Assembly (NCBI GenBank): GCA_020633335.1
Contig: JACKDU010000002.1
Coordinates: 930,001 to 994,000 of the forward strand
DNA: 64,000 nt
Source of the DNA: Myxococcales bacterium
GTDB taxonomy: Bacteria > Myxococcota_A > Polyangia > Nannocystales > Nannocystaceae
Direction of reading: 5' to 3'
In this document: in pieces, positions 32,983 through 40,021 of the stretch
Position numbering within the stretch: the first letter of the stretch is position 1
Layout of the letters: each line of letters opens with the position of its first letter
The notes under the pieces: model-generated
The model's database searches: none
What the model was told of the DNA's origin: nothing
Seen by the model: only the letters and a program-made list of their open reading frames with translations
Program-made: the position numbers and the translations under genes

Positions 32983-33867
32983 ATGGCAACGCAACAGGCC
33001 GCGCGACTCACGCGCGGAGACGATGCGGTCGAGGAGATCTACTACCGCAAGGGTGACATCGACTTCTGCTTCCTGCTGAATCGTCGTCACCACAACCTGC
33101 GGGTCTTCGACTACCGGGTCGGCAACTATCAACAGAAGCGCGACTTCTTCGATCGCATCGCCCGGGCCGAGGGGCTCCGCAAGGTCTTCACGGTCGTCGA
33201 GAAGCAGGACTCCAAGAGCTGGCGGAGCGTCGGCTTCTCCCGCGAGGGGGCGATCCCCGGGTACTTCCGGACCGCTGACGCGTACATCATGAGCCGGGTC
33301 TACACGGAGGAGGGCGAGCCGATCCAGGGCGGCGCCCCCAAGCTCAACCCGCCGGCGCTGCCCTCCCTCACCGTCAAGGAGAAGCAGATCACCAAGCCCC
33401 GCGGGCTGACCTCGGAGCTCGTGACGGATATCACGCGTCTCGAGTCCATCACCCGCGAGCTCGGCCTCGAGAGCTGCTACGCCCCCTTTCGCCGCGGGGT
33501 CTTCAACCCCGACGTCGGCCTCTTCGCCCGCCTCGGCCGCCGCGACCTCTGGGTCGGCGCCGAGACCGACGCCTCCTTCGGCCACGCGAAGGTCGACATG
33601 ATCACCCGGCCCGGCAAGGAGGCCGATCTCCCGGTGCTCGAGTACTGCCTCAAGGTCCTCCTCGAGGAGCTCGCCCGCAACGAGACCGCCTCGGTCTTCG
33701 CCGTCTGCGCGGCCGATGACCTCCTCAGCAACCAGGCCTACGGCGAGCTCGGCTTCAAGGTCACCGCACGCCTCACGGATCACCTGACCCGCGACGACGA
33801 GTTCGTCGGCGCCCAGGTCTGGCACCGCCGCCTCTCGCCGTCCTCGGCCCAGCGCCTCGCCGGCTGA
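32983..33867 (+). CDS. AblB-like GNAT acetyltransferase
   Basis: A 294-residue cytoplasmic protein resembling beta-lysine N6-acetyltransferase AblB. The N-terminal half has KVFTVVEKQDSKSWRSVGFSREGAIPGYFRTADAYIMSRVY, like the AblB block ending in EGxIxGfFxGxdAYxMSr. The C-terminal GNAT half ends SNQAYGELGFKVTARLTDHLTRDDEFVGAQVWHR, like the closing LGY..G.L.N...I.G..E.M.VW block. AblB makes the compatible solute N-epsilon-acetyl-beta-lysine from beta-lysine. The usual neighbour ablA (lysine 2,3-aminomutase) is absent, so the substrate is less certain. AGGAG lies five bases before the ATG. Confidence 0.78.
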   Translation: MATQQAARLTRGDDAVEEIYYRKGDIDFCFLLNRRHHNLRVFDYRVGNYQQKRDFFDRIARAEGLRKVFTVVEKQDSKSWRSVGFSREGAIPGYFRTADAYIMSRVYTEEGEPIQGGAPKLNPPALPSLTVKEKQITKPRGLTSELVTDITRLESITRELGLESCYAPFRRGVFNPDVGLFARLGRRDLWVGAETDASFGHAKVDMITRPGKEADLPVLEYCLKVLLEELARNETASVFAVCAADDLLSNQAYGELGFKVTARLTDHLTRDDEFVGAQVWHRRLSPSSAQRLAG

Positions 33868-33888
33868 TCGGCCAGCGCCCCGGGCCCC

Positions 33889-33927
33889 ACGAGGCCGCGC
33901 CCCCGTCCGCCGGGAGCGCGGCCTCGT
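33889..33927 (+). terminator. Hairpin downstream of the AblB-like gene
   Basis: A perfect 12-base stem ACGAGGCCGCGC (33889-33900) and GCGCGGCCTCGT (33916-33927) with a 15-base loop, 21 bases after the stop. No T-run. Confidence 0.6.
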
Positions 33928-34005
33928 CGCGTTCGGCCCCCAGGGCCGCGCCAGAGCCACCCCTGGACCATTCTGCGGGGCTGGCGCGCGCTCCGCCAAG
34001 GGGCC

Positions 34006-34033
34006 TTGACGGGGCCGGCGACCACCTTAAGGT
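34006..34033 (+). promoter_or_regulatory. Candidate promoter of htpG
   Basis: TTGACG at 34006-34011, 16-base spacer, TAAGGT at 34028-34033, followed by GGAG and the GTG start at 34080. No CIRCE element or clear heat-shock sigma -10 was seen. Confidence 0.4.
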
Positions 34034-34079
34034 GCCGCCCTCGGAGAGACCCCCCAACTACCGATACGGAGAAGCCACC

Positions 34080-35981
34080 GTGGACACTGGGACGCCCCAC
34101 AAGCACGAATTCAAGGCCGAGGTCAGCGCCCTCCTGAAGCTGGTCACCAACTCGCTCTACACCAACCAGGAGATCTTCCTGCGCGAGCTGATCTCGAACG
34201 CGTCGGACGCCCTCGACAAGGCCCGCTTCGAGGCCCTGACCAACCGTGAGCTCCTCGGCCGCGATCTCGCCCCCGAGATCACCCTCACCGCCGACCCCGA
34301 CCGCAAGCTCCTGATCATCGAGGACAACGGGATCGGCATGAGCCAGGAGGAGGCGACCCGCAACCTCGGGACGATCGCCCACTCCGGCACCCTCGAGTTC
34401 CTCCGCCGCCTCAAGGAGCAGCAGCAGAGCGGCGAGCGCCCCGACGTCAACCTGATCGGCCAGTTCGGCGTCGGCTTCTACTCCGCCTTCATGGTCGCCG
34501 ACCGGATCGACGTCTACAGCCGCTCGGCCCACGCCGGCCACGCCGCGGTCCACTGGAGCTCGACCGGCGACGGCACCTTCACCACGGCCCCGGCCGATCG
34601 TGAGATCCGCGGCACCCGGATCGAGCTCCACCTCAAGGACGAGGCGACCGAGTTCGCCGAGCGCCTGCGGATCGAGAACATCGTCCGCCGCTACTCGAAC
34701 TACGTGATGCACCCGATCAAGCTGCAGGTGCTCGAGGACGGCAAGCCGACCGGCGACGCCCAGCAGGTAAACGAGGCCTCGGCCTTCTGGACCCGCTCGC
34801 CGAAGGATCTCAGCGAGGACGACTACAAGGCGTTCTACAAGCACGTCATGGGCGGCTACGTGATGCCCGGCGACGAGCCGATCGCCCACCTCCACTTCTC
34901 GGCCGACGCGCCGATCCAGTTCTCGACCGTCCTCTACATCCCCGGCCGACCGCCCGCGGACCTCTTCATGGAGGACCGCAAGTCGCTGACGCTCTTCGCC
35001 CGCCGGGTGATGATCATGGAGAGCTGCGACAAGCTCCTCCCGCTCTACCTCCGCTTCATCCGCGGCGTCGTCGACTCCGAGGATCTCCCGCTCAACGTCT
35101 CCCGCGAGATGATCCAGGAGCACAAGGTCCTCACCGGGATCCGCCGCTCGCTGACCCGCAAGGTGCTCAAGCTCCTCGCCGAGCTCGCCAGCGACAAGCC
35201 CGAGGAGTACGCGAAGGTCTGGAGGAACTTCGGCGCGGTCCTCAAGGAGGGGATCCACACCGACTCGGATCACCACGACGACCTCGTCGAGCTCCTCCGC
35301 TACCGGACCTCGAGCAGCGGCGACGACTCGATCTCGCTGGCGCAATACGTCGAGGCGATGCCCGAGGGTCAGGACGCGATCTACTACATCACCGGCAACG
35401 ACCCCGCCGCCCTCGCCCGCTCGCCCCACCTCGAGGCCTGCCGCGCCCGCGGCTTCCAGGTCCTCCTGATGACCGACGCGGTCGACGAGTGGGTCGTCCA
35501 GGACCTCCGCGAGTACAAGGAGAAGGCGCTGATCTCGGTCTCCCAGGGCGACTTCGAGCTCCCCGAGGAGGACGAGAAGAAGAACGAGGAGGCGGCCAAG
35601 GAGATCGAGTCGACCCTCACCCGGGCGAACGAGGTCCTGAGGGAGCAGGTCAAGGAGGTCCGCGCCTCCAAGCGCCTGACCGAGAGCCCCTCCTGCCTGG
35701 TCGACGACGAGGGCGATCTCAGCCGCAACATGGAGCGGATCCTGCGGATGGCCAACCAGGCGGTGCCGACCCGCAAGCGGATCCTCGAGATCAACCCGAC
35801 CCACCCCTTCGTCCGCACCCTCAACACGATCGCCTCCGAGGCGCCGGACGACCCGCGGATCAGCACCTGGATCGAGCTCCTCCACGACCAGGCGGCCCTC
35901 GCCGAGGGCCAGGTCGCCGATCCCGCCGGGATGGTGAAGCGGCTCCAGTCGCTCCTCAGCGAGGTCGCGGGGCACTCCTAG
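34080..35981 (+). CDS. htpG: Molecular chaperone HtpG (bacterial Hsp90)
   Basis: An ATP-dependent homodimeric cytoplasmic chaperone, 633 residues, the normal family length. The N-terminal GHKL ATPase domain has FLRELISNASDAL (metal-binding Asn40), EDNGIGM at 81-87 and GQFGVGFYSAFMVAD. The middle domain includes LPLYLRFIRGVVDSEDLPLNVSRE, a signature of the Hsp90 family. The C-terminal dimerisation region ends with RILEINPTHPFV. GTG 34080 is chosen because GGAG lies nine bases upstream and because homologs begin a few residues before HEFKAEV. A strong hairpin follows the gene. Confidence 0.97.
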   Translation: MDTGTPHKHEFKAEVSALLKLVTNSLYTNQEIFLRELISNASDALDKARFEALTNRELLGRDLAPEITLTADPDRKLLIIEDNGIGMSQEEATRNLGTIAHSGTLEFLRRLKEQQQSGERPDVNLIGQFGVGFYSAFMVADRIDVYSRSAHAGHAAVHWSSTGDGTFTTAPADREIRGTRIELHLKDEATEFAERLRIENIVRRYSNYVMHPIKLQVLEDGKPTGDAQQVNEASAFWTRSPKDLSEDDYKAFYKHVMGGYVMPGDEPIAHLHFSADAPIQFSTVLYIPGRPPADLFMEDRKSLTLFARRVMIMESCDKLLPLYLRFIRGVVDSEDLPLNVSREMIQEHKVLTGIRRSLTRKVLKLLAELASDKPEEYAKVWRNFGAVLKEGIHTDSDHHDDLVELLRYRTSSSGDDSISLAQYVEAMPEGQDAIYYITGNDPAALARSPHLEACRARGFQVLLMTDAVDEWVVQDLREYKEKALISVSQGDFELPEEDEKKNEEAAKEIESTLTRANEVLREQVKEVRASKRLTESPSCLVDDEGDLSRNMERILRMANQAVPTRKRILEINPTHPFVRTLNTIASEAPDDPRISTWIELLHDQAALAEGQVADPAGMVKRLQSLLSEVAGHS

Positions 35982-36003
35982 CCGCTCGCGCGCCTCCGCG
36001 CTC

Positions 36004-36035
36004 GCCGCCCTCCTGGCCTCGCCAGCGAGGGCGGC
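36004..36035 (+). terminator. Hairpin downstream of htpG
   Basis: Arms GCCGCCCTC and GAGGGCGGC, extended by an inner CTGGC/GCCAG stem around a three-base loop, 22 bases after the htpG stop. No T-run. Confidence 0.65.
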
Positions 36036-36103
36036 CTCGCGATCGGACCGCGGGCCGGGCGAAGGCGCCCTCTCGACGCGCCGAAGCGCGCTACCCTCCT
36101 CCC

Positions 36104-37477
36104 GTGCTCCGCCCCGCGCTGGCCCTCCCCCGCGTCGCCCACCGCTCGCTCGTCGCCCTCGCGGCCTTCGCCGCCCTGAGCGCGACCCGCCCGGCCGCGG
36201 CCGCGCCGATCGAGCTCGTCGAGGCCCGCCGCAACTACATGGTCTTCAACGACGTCGACGGGACCGTCGAGCACAACAACTGGTTCGCCCGCGACCCCTT
36301 CTTCGTCGGCTACCAGGCGATCGAGGACGGCTTCCTCGCGGTCCACCCCGACGACTCGCAATTCATCGCGATCTACACCACCTTCGAGCTCCCCGCGGGG
36401 GTCGGCGCCTTCTTCCAGTCGATGGCCAACGACGTCCACGGCATCGGCTACGAGCACGCCGCGGCGATCGACGCGATCATCCCCGCGCCCTATTTCGACG
36501 ACACGCCGAAGAGCCAGGTCTTCGGCTTCATGCACATGAACGACTGGACCTGGCACGTGCTCCCGGAGCTGGGGGGGCTCGACGAGGAGTGGATCTCGCT
36601 GGTCTTCGGCCAGGAGCTCGGCCACGCCTGGCTCTCCTTCGTCCGCTACGACGACGGCAAGACCGACCTCCTGGGCCGCGCCCTCGCCCACTGGAGCTTC
36701 TACCTCCAGACCGGCGGCTCGCCGATCCAGGGCCACGACTGGGTCGACAACCAGGACGGCACCTTCACCGCCCATCCCCACGACTCCTTCCAATACAGCG
36801 ACCTCGACCTCTACCTGATGGGGCTGATGGGCGCGAAGGAGGTCCAGCCCTGGTTCCTGATCCAGGATCCCCACGACTGCGTCGACTCGGCGAAGCCCGA
36901 CAAGTCGTGCGCCCCGGCCGACGCCTTTCAGTTCCAGGCGCCGACCTACACGGTCTCGGGGACCCGCAAGGACTTCACGATCGACGACATCATCCTCTTC
37001 GAGGGCGAGCGGATCCCGAGCTACGAGGACTCGCCGAAGAGCTTCGACATCTCCTTCCTGCTGATCAAGCGGCCGGATGAGGTCCTCTGCGAGGACGAGC
37101 TCGAGGCGATCGAGGCGGTGGTCGAGCGCTCGATCGAGATGTGGGTCGAGCAGACCCGCGGACGCGGCGCGCTGGTCAACCGGACCGCGAGCGATCGGCC
37201 GACCGCGCCGGCGCCGAGTTGCACGCCCGACCCGAGCGGGACCGGCGGCGAGAGCGAGAGCGACGGCGGCACCTCGGGGGGCGCTGGCACGACCGGCACC
37301 TCGAGCGGCGGCGACGGCTCGTCGTCGTCGAGCGACGGCGACACGTCGGCCGGCTCCTCCGGCGGGCAGGACGACGACGGGAGCTGCGCCTGCCGGAGCG
37401 ACGGAGGCGGTCGCGGCCGGGCGATCGGCCTCCTCGCGCCGCTCCTCCTGGCGGCGGGGCGACGGCGCCGGCGCTGA
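36104..37477 (+). CDS. Secreted protein with MYXO-CTERM tail and degenerate zinc-protease motif
   Basis: 457 residues from GTG 36104. The signal peptide ends AAAAPIE (about residue 35). The central domain contains GQELGHAWLSFV at 169-180, where a metallopeptidase would have HExxH; here Gln170 replaces the first His while Glu and the second His remain. Surrounding sequence (DEEWISLVFGQ, a nearby HW, SDLDLYLMGLM) has the flavour of secreted metalloprotease-like proteins. A Ser/Gly/Thr stalk at about 370-425 leads to CAC at 428-430, a hydrophobic helix (AIGLLAPLLLAAG) and five Arg, a MYXO-CTERM sorting tail for surface display. Catalytic activity is doubtful; it may be a binding or scaffold protein. 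Confidence 0.86.
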   Translation: MLRPALALPRVAHRSLVALAAFAALSATRPAAAAPIELVEARRNYMVFNDVDGTVEHNNWFARDPFFVGYQAIEDGFLAVHPDDSQFIAIYTTFELPAGVGAFFQSMANDVHGIGYEHAAAIDAIIPAPYFDDTPKSQVFGFMHMNDWTWHVLPELGGLDEEWISLVFGQELGHAWLSFVRYDDGKTDLLGRALAHWSFYLQTGGSPIQGHDWVDNQDGTFTAHPHDSFQYSDLDLYLMGLMGAKEVQPWFLIQDPHDCVDSAKPDKSCAPADAFQFQAPTYTVSGTRKDFTIDDIILFEGERIPSYEDSPKSFDISFLLIKRPDEVLCEDELEAIEAVVERSIEMWVEQTRGRGALVNRTASDRPTAPAPSCTPDPSGTGGESESDGGTSGGAGTTGTSSGGDGSSSSSDGDTSAGSSGGQDDDGSCACRSDGGGRGRAIGLLAPLLLAAGRRRRR

Positions 37478-37481
37478 GCCA

Positions 37482-37513
37482 GCGACCGTCTAGACGGCCG
37501 TCTAGGCGGTCGC
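37482..37513. repeat. 32-base near-perfect palindrome between convergent genes
   Basis: Arms GCGACCGTCTAGACGG and CCGTCTAGGCGGTCGC match with one mismatch and no loop. It contains two CTAG tetranucleotides and includes the stop codon of the small minus-strand gene. It may be a shared terminator or a protein-binding site. Confidence 0.75.
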
Positions 37514-37771
37514 CAGGAGCGGCACGAGGCCGTGGGCGATCTCGCGCTCGCGCTCGCGCGCGGCGAAGAAGGACCCGAGGATCCCGCCGAGCTCGTCGGC
37601 CCCCGGCCGGAAGACGGTGGTGACGTAGGTGAAGCCGACCGACTCGTAGTCGTCGTCCGGCTCCGAGTGGCAGAGGTAGCCCCGGCGGTCGAGCCAGAGC
37701 GTCCGGTAGCCGCGATGGTGGCTCAGCTCTTCGACCAGGCGCCGGATCTGGGCCTCTGCCTTGGGGAACAT
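37502..37771 (-). CDS. Small conserved-looking protein, unknown function
   Basis: 89 residues with normal codon bias, no signal peptide or membrane helix. The N-terminal amphipathic helix (KAEAQIRRLVEELSHH) is followed by a beta-like YRTLWLDRRGYLCHSEPDDDY segment and a C-terminal helix rich in Arg/Glu. It lies 39 bases downstream of the BtuF-like gene on the same strand and so may be cotranscribed. No family is recognised. The stop codon sits in a large palindrome. Confidence 0.7.
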   Translation of the reverse strand: MFPKAEAQIRRLVEELSHHRGYRTLWLDRRGYLCHSEPDDDYESVGFTYVTTVFRPGADELGGILGSFFAAREREREIAHGLVPLLATA

Positions 37772-37810
37772 CGCCGCACACTCGCACGTCGCCGGGCGGC
37801 GGCAAAAAAA

Positions 37811-38917
37811 TCAGCGCGCGCGCGCGATCTCCTGGATCGCCGCCGCCATCCGCCGGGCGGCCTCCAACATCCGCGGCCCCGGCCGACCGGCGAAGGCCTC
37901 GTCGAGGGGATAGACCCGGCCGGTCCGGGCCGCCTCCAGGTCCTCGAGGCCAGGCCGCCGGATCAGGTTGCCGGGGTCGAGCTTGGCCTCGGCGACCCCG
38001 CACCACGAGACGAAGCAGAGGTCGGGCGCCGCGGTGACGAGCTCGGCCGGGCTGACCTCGAGGCTCGAGCCTGGCCGATCGCCGAAGACGTTGACCCCGC
38101 CGGCGAGCGCGATCAGCTCGTTCGAGTAGCAGAGCGCCCCCGGGGTGAACATCGGCCGCGGCCACCACTCGAGGTAGACCCGCAGCGGCGTCGCCGGGCG
38201 GGCGGCGAGGAGGGCCGCGCGCTCGGCCTCCAGGCGATCGCAGAGGGCCGCCGCCGCCCCCTCCGCCCCGAGCCAGCGCCCGAGCGCGCGGGCCTCCGCC
38301 TCGACCTCGGCGAGGCTGCGAGGTGCGAGGACCGCCTGCGGGATCCCCCGCGCCCGCAGGCCGGTGACCACCCGCTCCATCCCCGGCACCGAGAGCGAGG
38401 CGATCGCCAGCGATGGTTGGAGGGCCTGGACGCGGTCGAGATCGGGGGCGAGGTCGGGGCCGAGGCGCTCGCAGGCGGCGACCTCCGGCGGGTAGTCCGA
38501 CGAGTCCTCGCAGGCGATCACCCGATCGAAGAGGCCGAGGGCGGCGATCATCTCGGCGTTCGAGGGGCAGAGGGTGATGAGCGTGGTGATCGGCCCGGTC
38601 GGCGCCTCGCCGAGCTCCCAGACCGTGAATTCGCCGGCCTCGATCGCCGCCCCCGCCTCATCCTCGAGGTCGATGCGCCGACCCCCGCGGGCCGCCACCC
38701 AGCACTTCACCGCGTGGACCAGCGCCGGATCCGCGGCGACGGCCGCCCGCTCGACCACCTGGCGATCGAGCGCGAGGTGGGCCTGGCGCGGCGCCCCGCC
38801 GTCGAGCGGCTCGAGATCAAAGGACTCGGCCCGCGGCGAGGCCTCCCACCCCGGCGCGAGCGTCCGCCGCCGGGCGCGGTGGTGGCGGGTCTCCCACTGG
38901 TGCTCGGGCTTCCGCAT
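37811..38917 (-). CDS. BtuF-like periplasmic-binding-fold protein with extra N-terminal domain and no signal peptide
   Basis: 368 residues. From about 112 onward it matches the helical-backbone metal/cobalamin-binding fold: TLITLCPSNAEMIAALGLFDRVIACEDSSDYP, then LDRVQALQPSLAIASLSVPGMERVVTGLRARGI, FSNELIALAGG-like YSNELIALAGGVNVFGD, and PDLCFVSWCG. BtuF-type proteins deliver vitamin B12 or Fe-chelates to an ABC importer. Two points are unusual: the first 110 residues form a separate, unrecognised domain, and there is no signal peptide or lipobox, so the product appears cytoplasmic. No permease or ATPase gene is adjacent. It could be a sensor or storage protein for a corrinoid. Divergent from the HTH gene, sharing a 121-base region with an operator-like repeat. 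Confidence 0.82.
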   Translation of the reverse strand: MRKPEHQWETRHHRARRRTLAPGWEASPRAESFDLEPLDGGAPRQAHLALDRQVVERAAVAADPALVHAVKCWVAARGGRRIDLEDEAGAAIEAGEFTVWELGEAPTGPITTLITLCPSNAEMIAALGLFDRVIACEDSSDYPPEVAACERLGPDLAPDLDRVQALQPSLAIASLSVPGMERVVTGLRARGIPQAVLAPRSLAEVEAEARALGRWLGAEGAAAALCDRLEAERAALLAARPATPLRVYLEWWPRPMFTPGALCYSNELIALAGGVNVFGDRPGSSLEVSPAELVTAAPDLCFVSWCGVAEAKLDPGNLIRRPGLEDLEAARTGRVYPLDEAFAGRPGPRMLEAARRMAAAIQEIARAR

Positions 38918-38967
38918 CGCCGGCGACCATAGCTCAGCCGGCGGCGATCGCCGTCGCCGCCGATCGC

Positions 38968-38985
38968 ATTGCCAGTGCCGGCAAT
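38968..38985. promoter_or_regulatory. Operator-like inverted repeat between BtuF-like and HTH genes
   Basis: ATTGCC-AGTGCC-GGCAAT, a perfect 6-6-6 inverted repeat, with another ATTGCC half-site at 38997-39002 overlapping a possible -35 of the HTH gene. The position suggests autoregulation by the HTH protein and control of the divergent gene. Confidence 0.5.
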
Positions 38986-39038
38986 CTTCGCCGAGAATTG
39001 CCACGTTCTTGCCGACATCGGTTAGAGTCCGCCGCGCT

Positions 39039-39908
39039 ATGGAGCTCTCGATCAAGGAAGCAGCAGACTACATCGGCAAGAGCGAGCGGACGGTCCGCCA
39101 CATGGCCCAGACCGGCCGCCTCCCGGCGAAGCGGATCGGCTCGCGCTGGGTGATCAGCCGCGCGGACCTCGACGAGCTCGGCAAGCGGCGGCGTCGTCGG
39201 CCGAGCGCCGACCTGGCACCGCCCTCCCCCGCCGCGAACGACGAGCTCCTCGAGATGGACGCCGCCGCCAGCGTCGCCGCCGAGCACGAAGACGCGCACG
39301 CCCATCAGCACGTGCACGAGGTGCCGACGAGCGAGGAGAGCGGCCTCCGCCCGACCTTCACCGTCTCCTTCGAGAGCGAGCGCTCGCCGGCCGAGCCGGG
39401 CGCCCGCGACTACCCCAACTCGATCCGCGAGCTCGACACCTTTAATATCGCCACCACCCTCCTGGCGACCGTCGCGGAGATCCGGCGCAATCCACGCGCC
39501 GACGAGGCGCTCCTCGCCGAGCCCGAGGCCGCGCTCCTCGCCTTCATCCAGCACCTCACCGACGGCTGCCACCAGGGCGACGCCCGCCGCAAGGTCGAGC
39601 TCTTCCAGGAGGCCCAGGCGCAGGCCTGCGCCGCCCTCTCCGGGCTGGTCCACTACAACCTCGTCTACCCCGACCCCGACCTCAGCCGGATCGCCGAGCG
39701 GATCGAGGGCGAGCTCCTGACCTCGCTGCAGGAGCTCCGCGAGACCACCGCCCGCCGCCTCACCTGGCGCGGGCGGGTGATCACCGCGGCCGAGGTCGCC
39801 CTCGAGCGCCTGGTCAAGGGCGCGCAGGCGCTCGCGCGCGGCCGCTTCGCCGCCCGGATCGAGGCCTTCGATCGCTCGGCCCACCGCGCGCTCCGCTTCG
39901 CGCTCTAG
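39039..39908 (+). CDS. Excisionase-type (MerR-like) HTH protein with unknown helical C-terminus
   Basis: 289 residues. Residues 1-50 are a helix-turn-helix of the excisionase/HTH_17 type (LSIKEAADYIGKSERTVRHMAQTGRLPAKRIGSRWVISRADLDEL), so DNA binding is likely. A basic patch RRRRR, an acidic/His-rich linker (EHEDAHAHQHVHE at 82-94) that could bind metal, and then a mostly helical region of about 160 residues follow (DTFNIATTLLATVAEIRR through a Leu/Ala-rich end). That C-terminal domain is not recognised. There is no integrase nearby, so this looks like a chromosomal regulator rather than a phage excisionase. The region upstream carries ATTGCC repeats. Confidence 0.78.
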   Translation: MELSIKEAADYIGKSERTVRHMAQTGRLPAKRIGSRWVISRADLDELGKRRRRRPSADLAPPSPAANDELLEMDAAASVAAEHEDAHAHQHVHEVPTSEESGLRPTFTVSFESERSPAEPGARDYPNSIRELDTFNIATTLLATVAEIRRNPRADEALLAEPEAALLAFIQHLTDGCHQGDARRKVELFQEAQAQACAALSGLVHYNLVYPDPDLSRIAERIEGELLTSLQELRETTARRLTWRGRVITAAEVALERLVKGAQALARGRFAARIEAFDRSAHRALRFAL

Positions 39909-39934
39909 GCCGAGCGGCGAGAGATCAACACACG

Positions 39935-39970
39935 AGAGAGGAGGCCCGCCGCCGGCGGAGCCTCCTCTCT
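39935..39970. terminator. Bidirectional hairpin between the HTH gene and metG
   Basis: An 11-base stem AGAGAGGAGGC/GCCTCCTCTCT with a GC-rich 14-base loop that can form an inner stem. It follows the HTH stop codon and faces the metG stop. TTCGTT follows on the plus side. Confidence 0.7.
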
Positions 39971-39975
39971 TCGTT

Positions 39976-40007
39976 CATGGACCAAGGGACATGTCCCCAG
40001 GGCCATG
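39976..40007. repeat. Nested palindrome next to metG, tail-to-tail interspersed elements
   Basis: A perfect 12-base core GGGACATGTCCC (39986-39997) lies inside outer arms CATGGACC and GGGCCATG (7 of 8 pair). It can be read as two back-to-back copies of the interspersed element: TGGAC-N4-GGACA then TGTCC-N4-GGCCA. It lies between the hairpin at 39935-39970 and the metG stop codon. Confidence 0.7.
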
Positions 40008-40021
40008 CATTTGCGGGCCCC

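Noticed and set aside
39039..39908. Reading the excisionase-like gene as a prophage remnant
   Set aside because: No integrase, attachment-site repeat, tRNA or phage gene is nearby and codon use matches the host.
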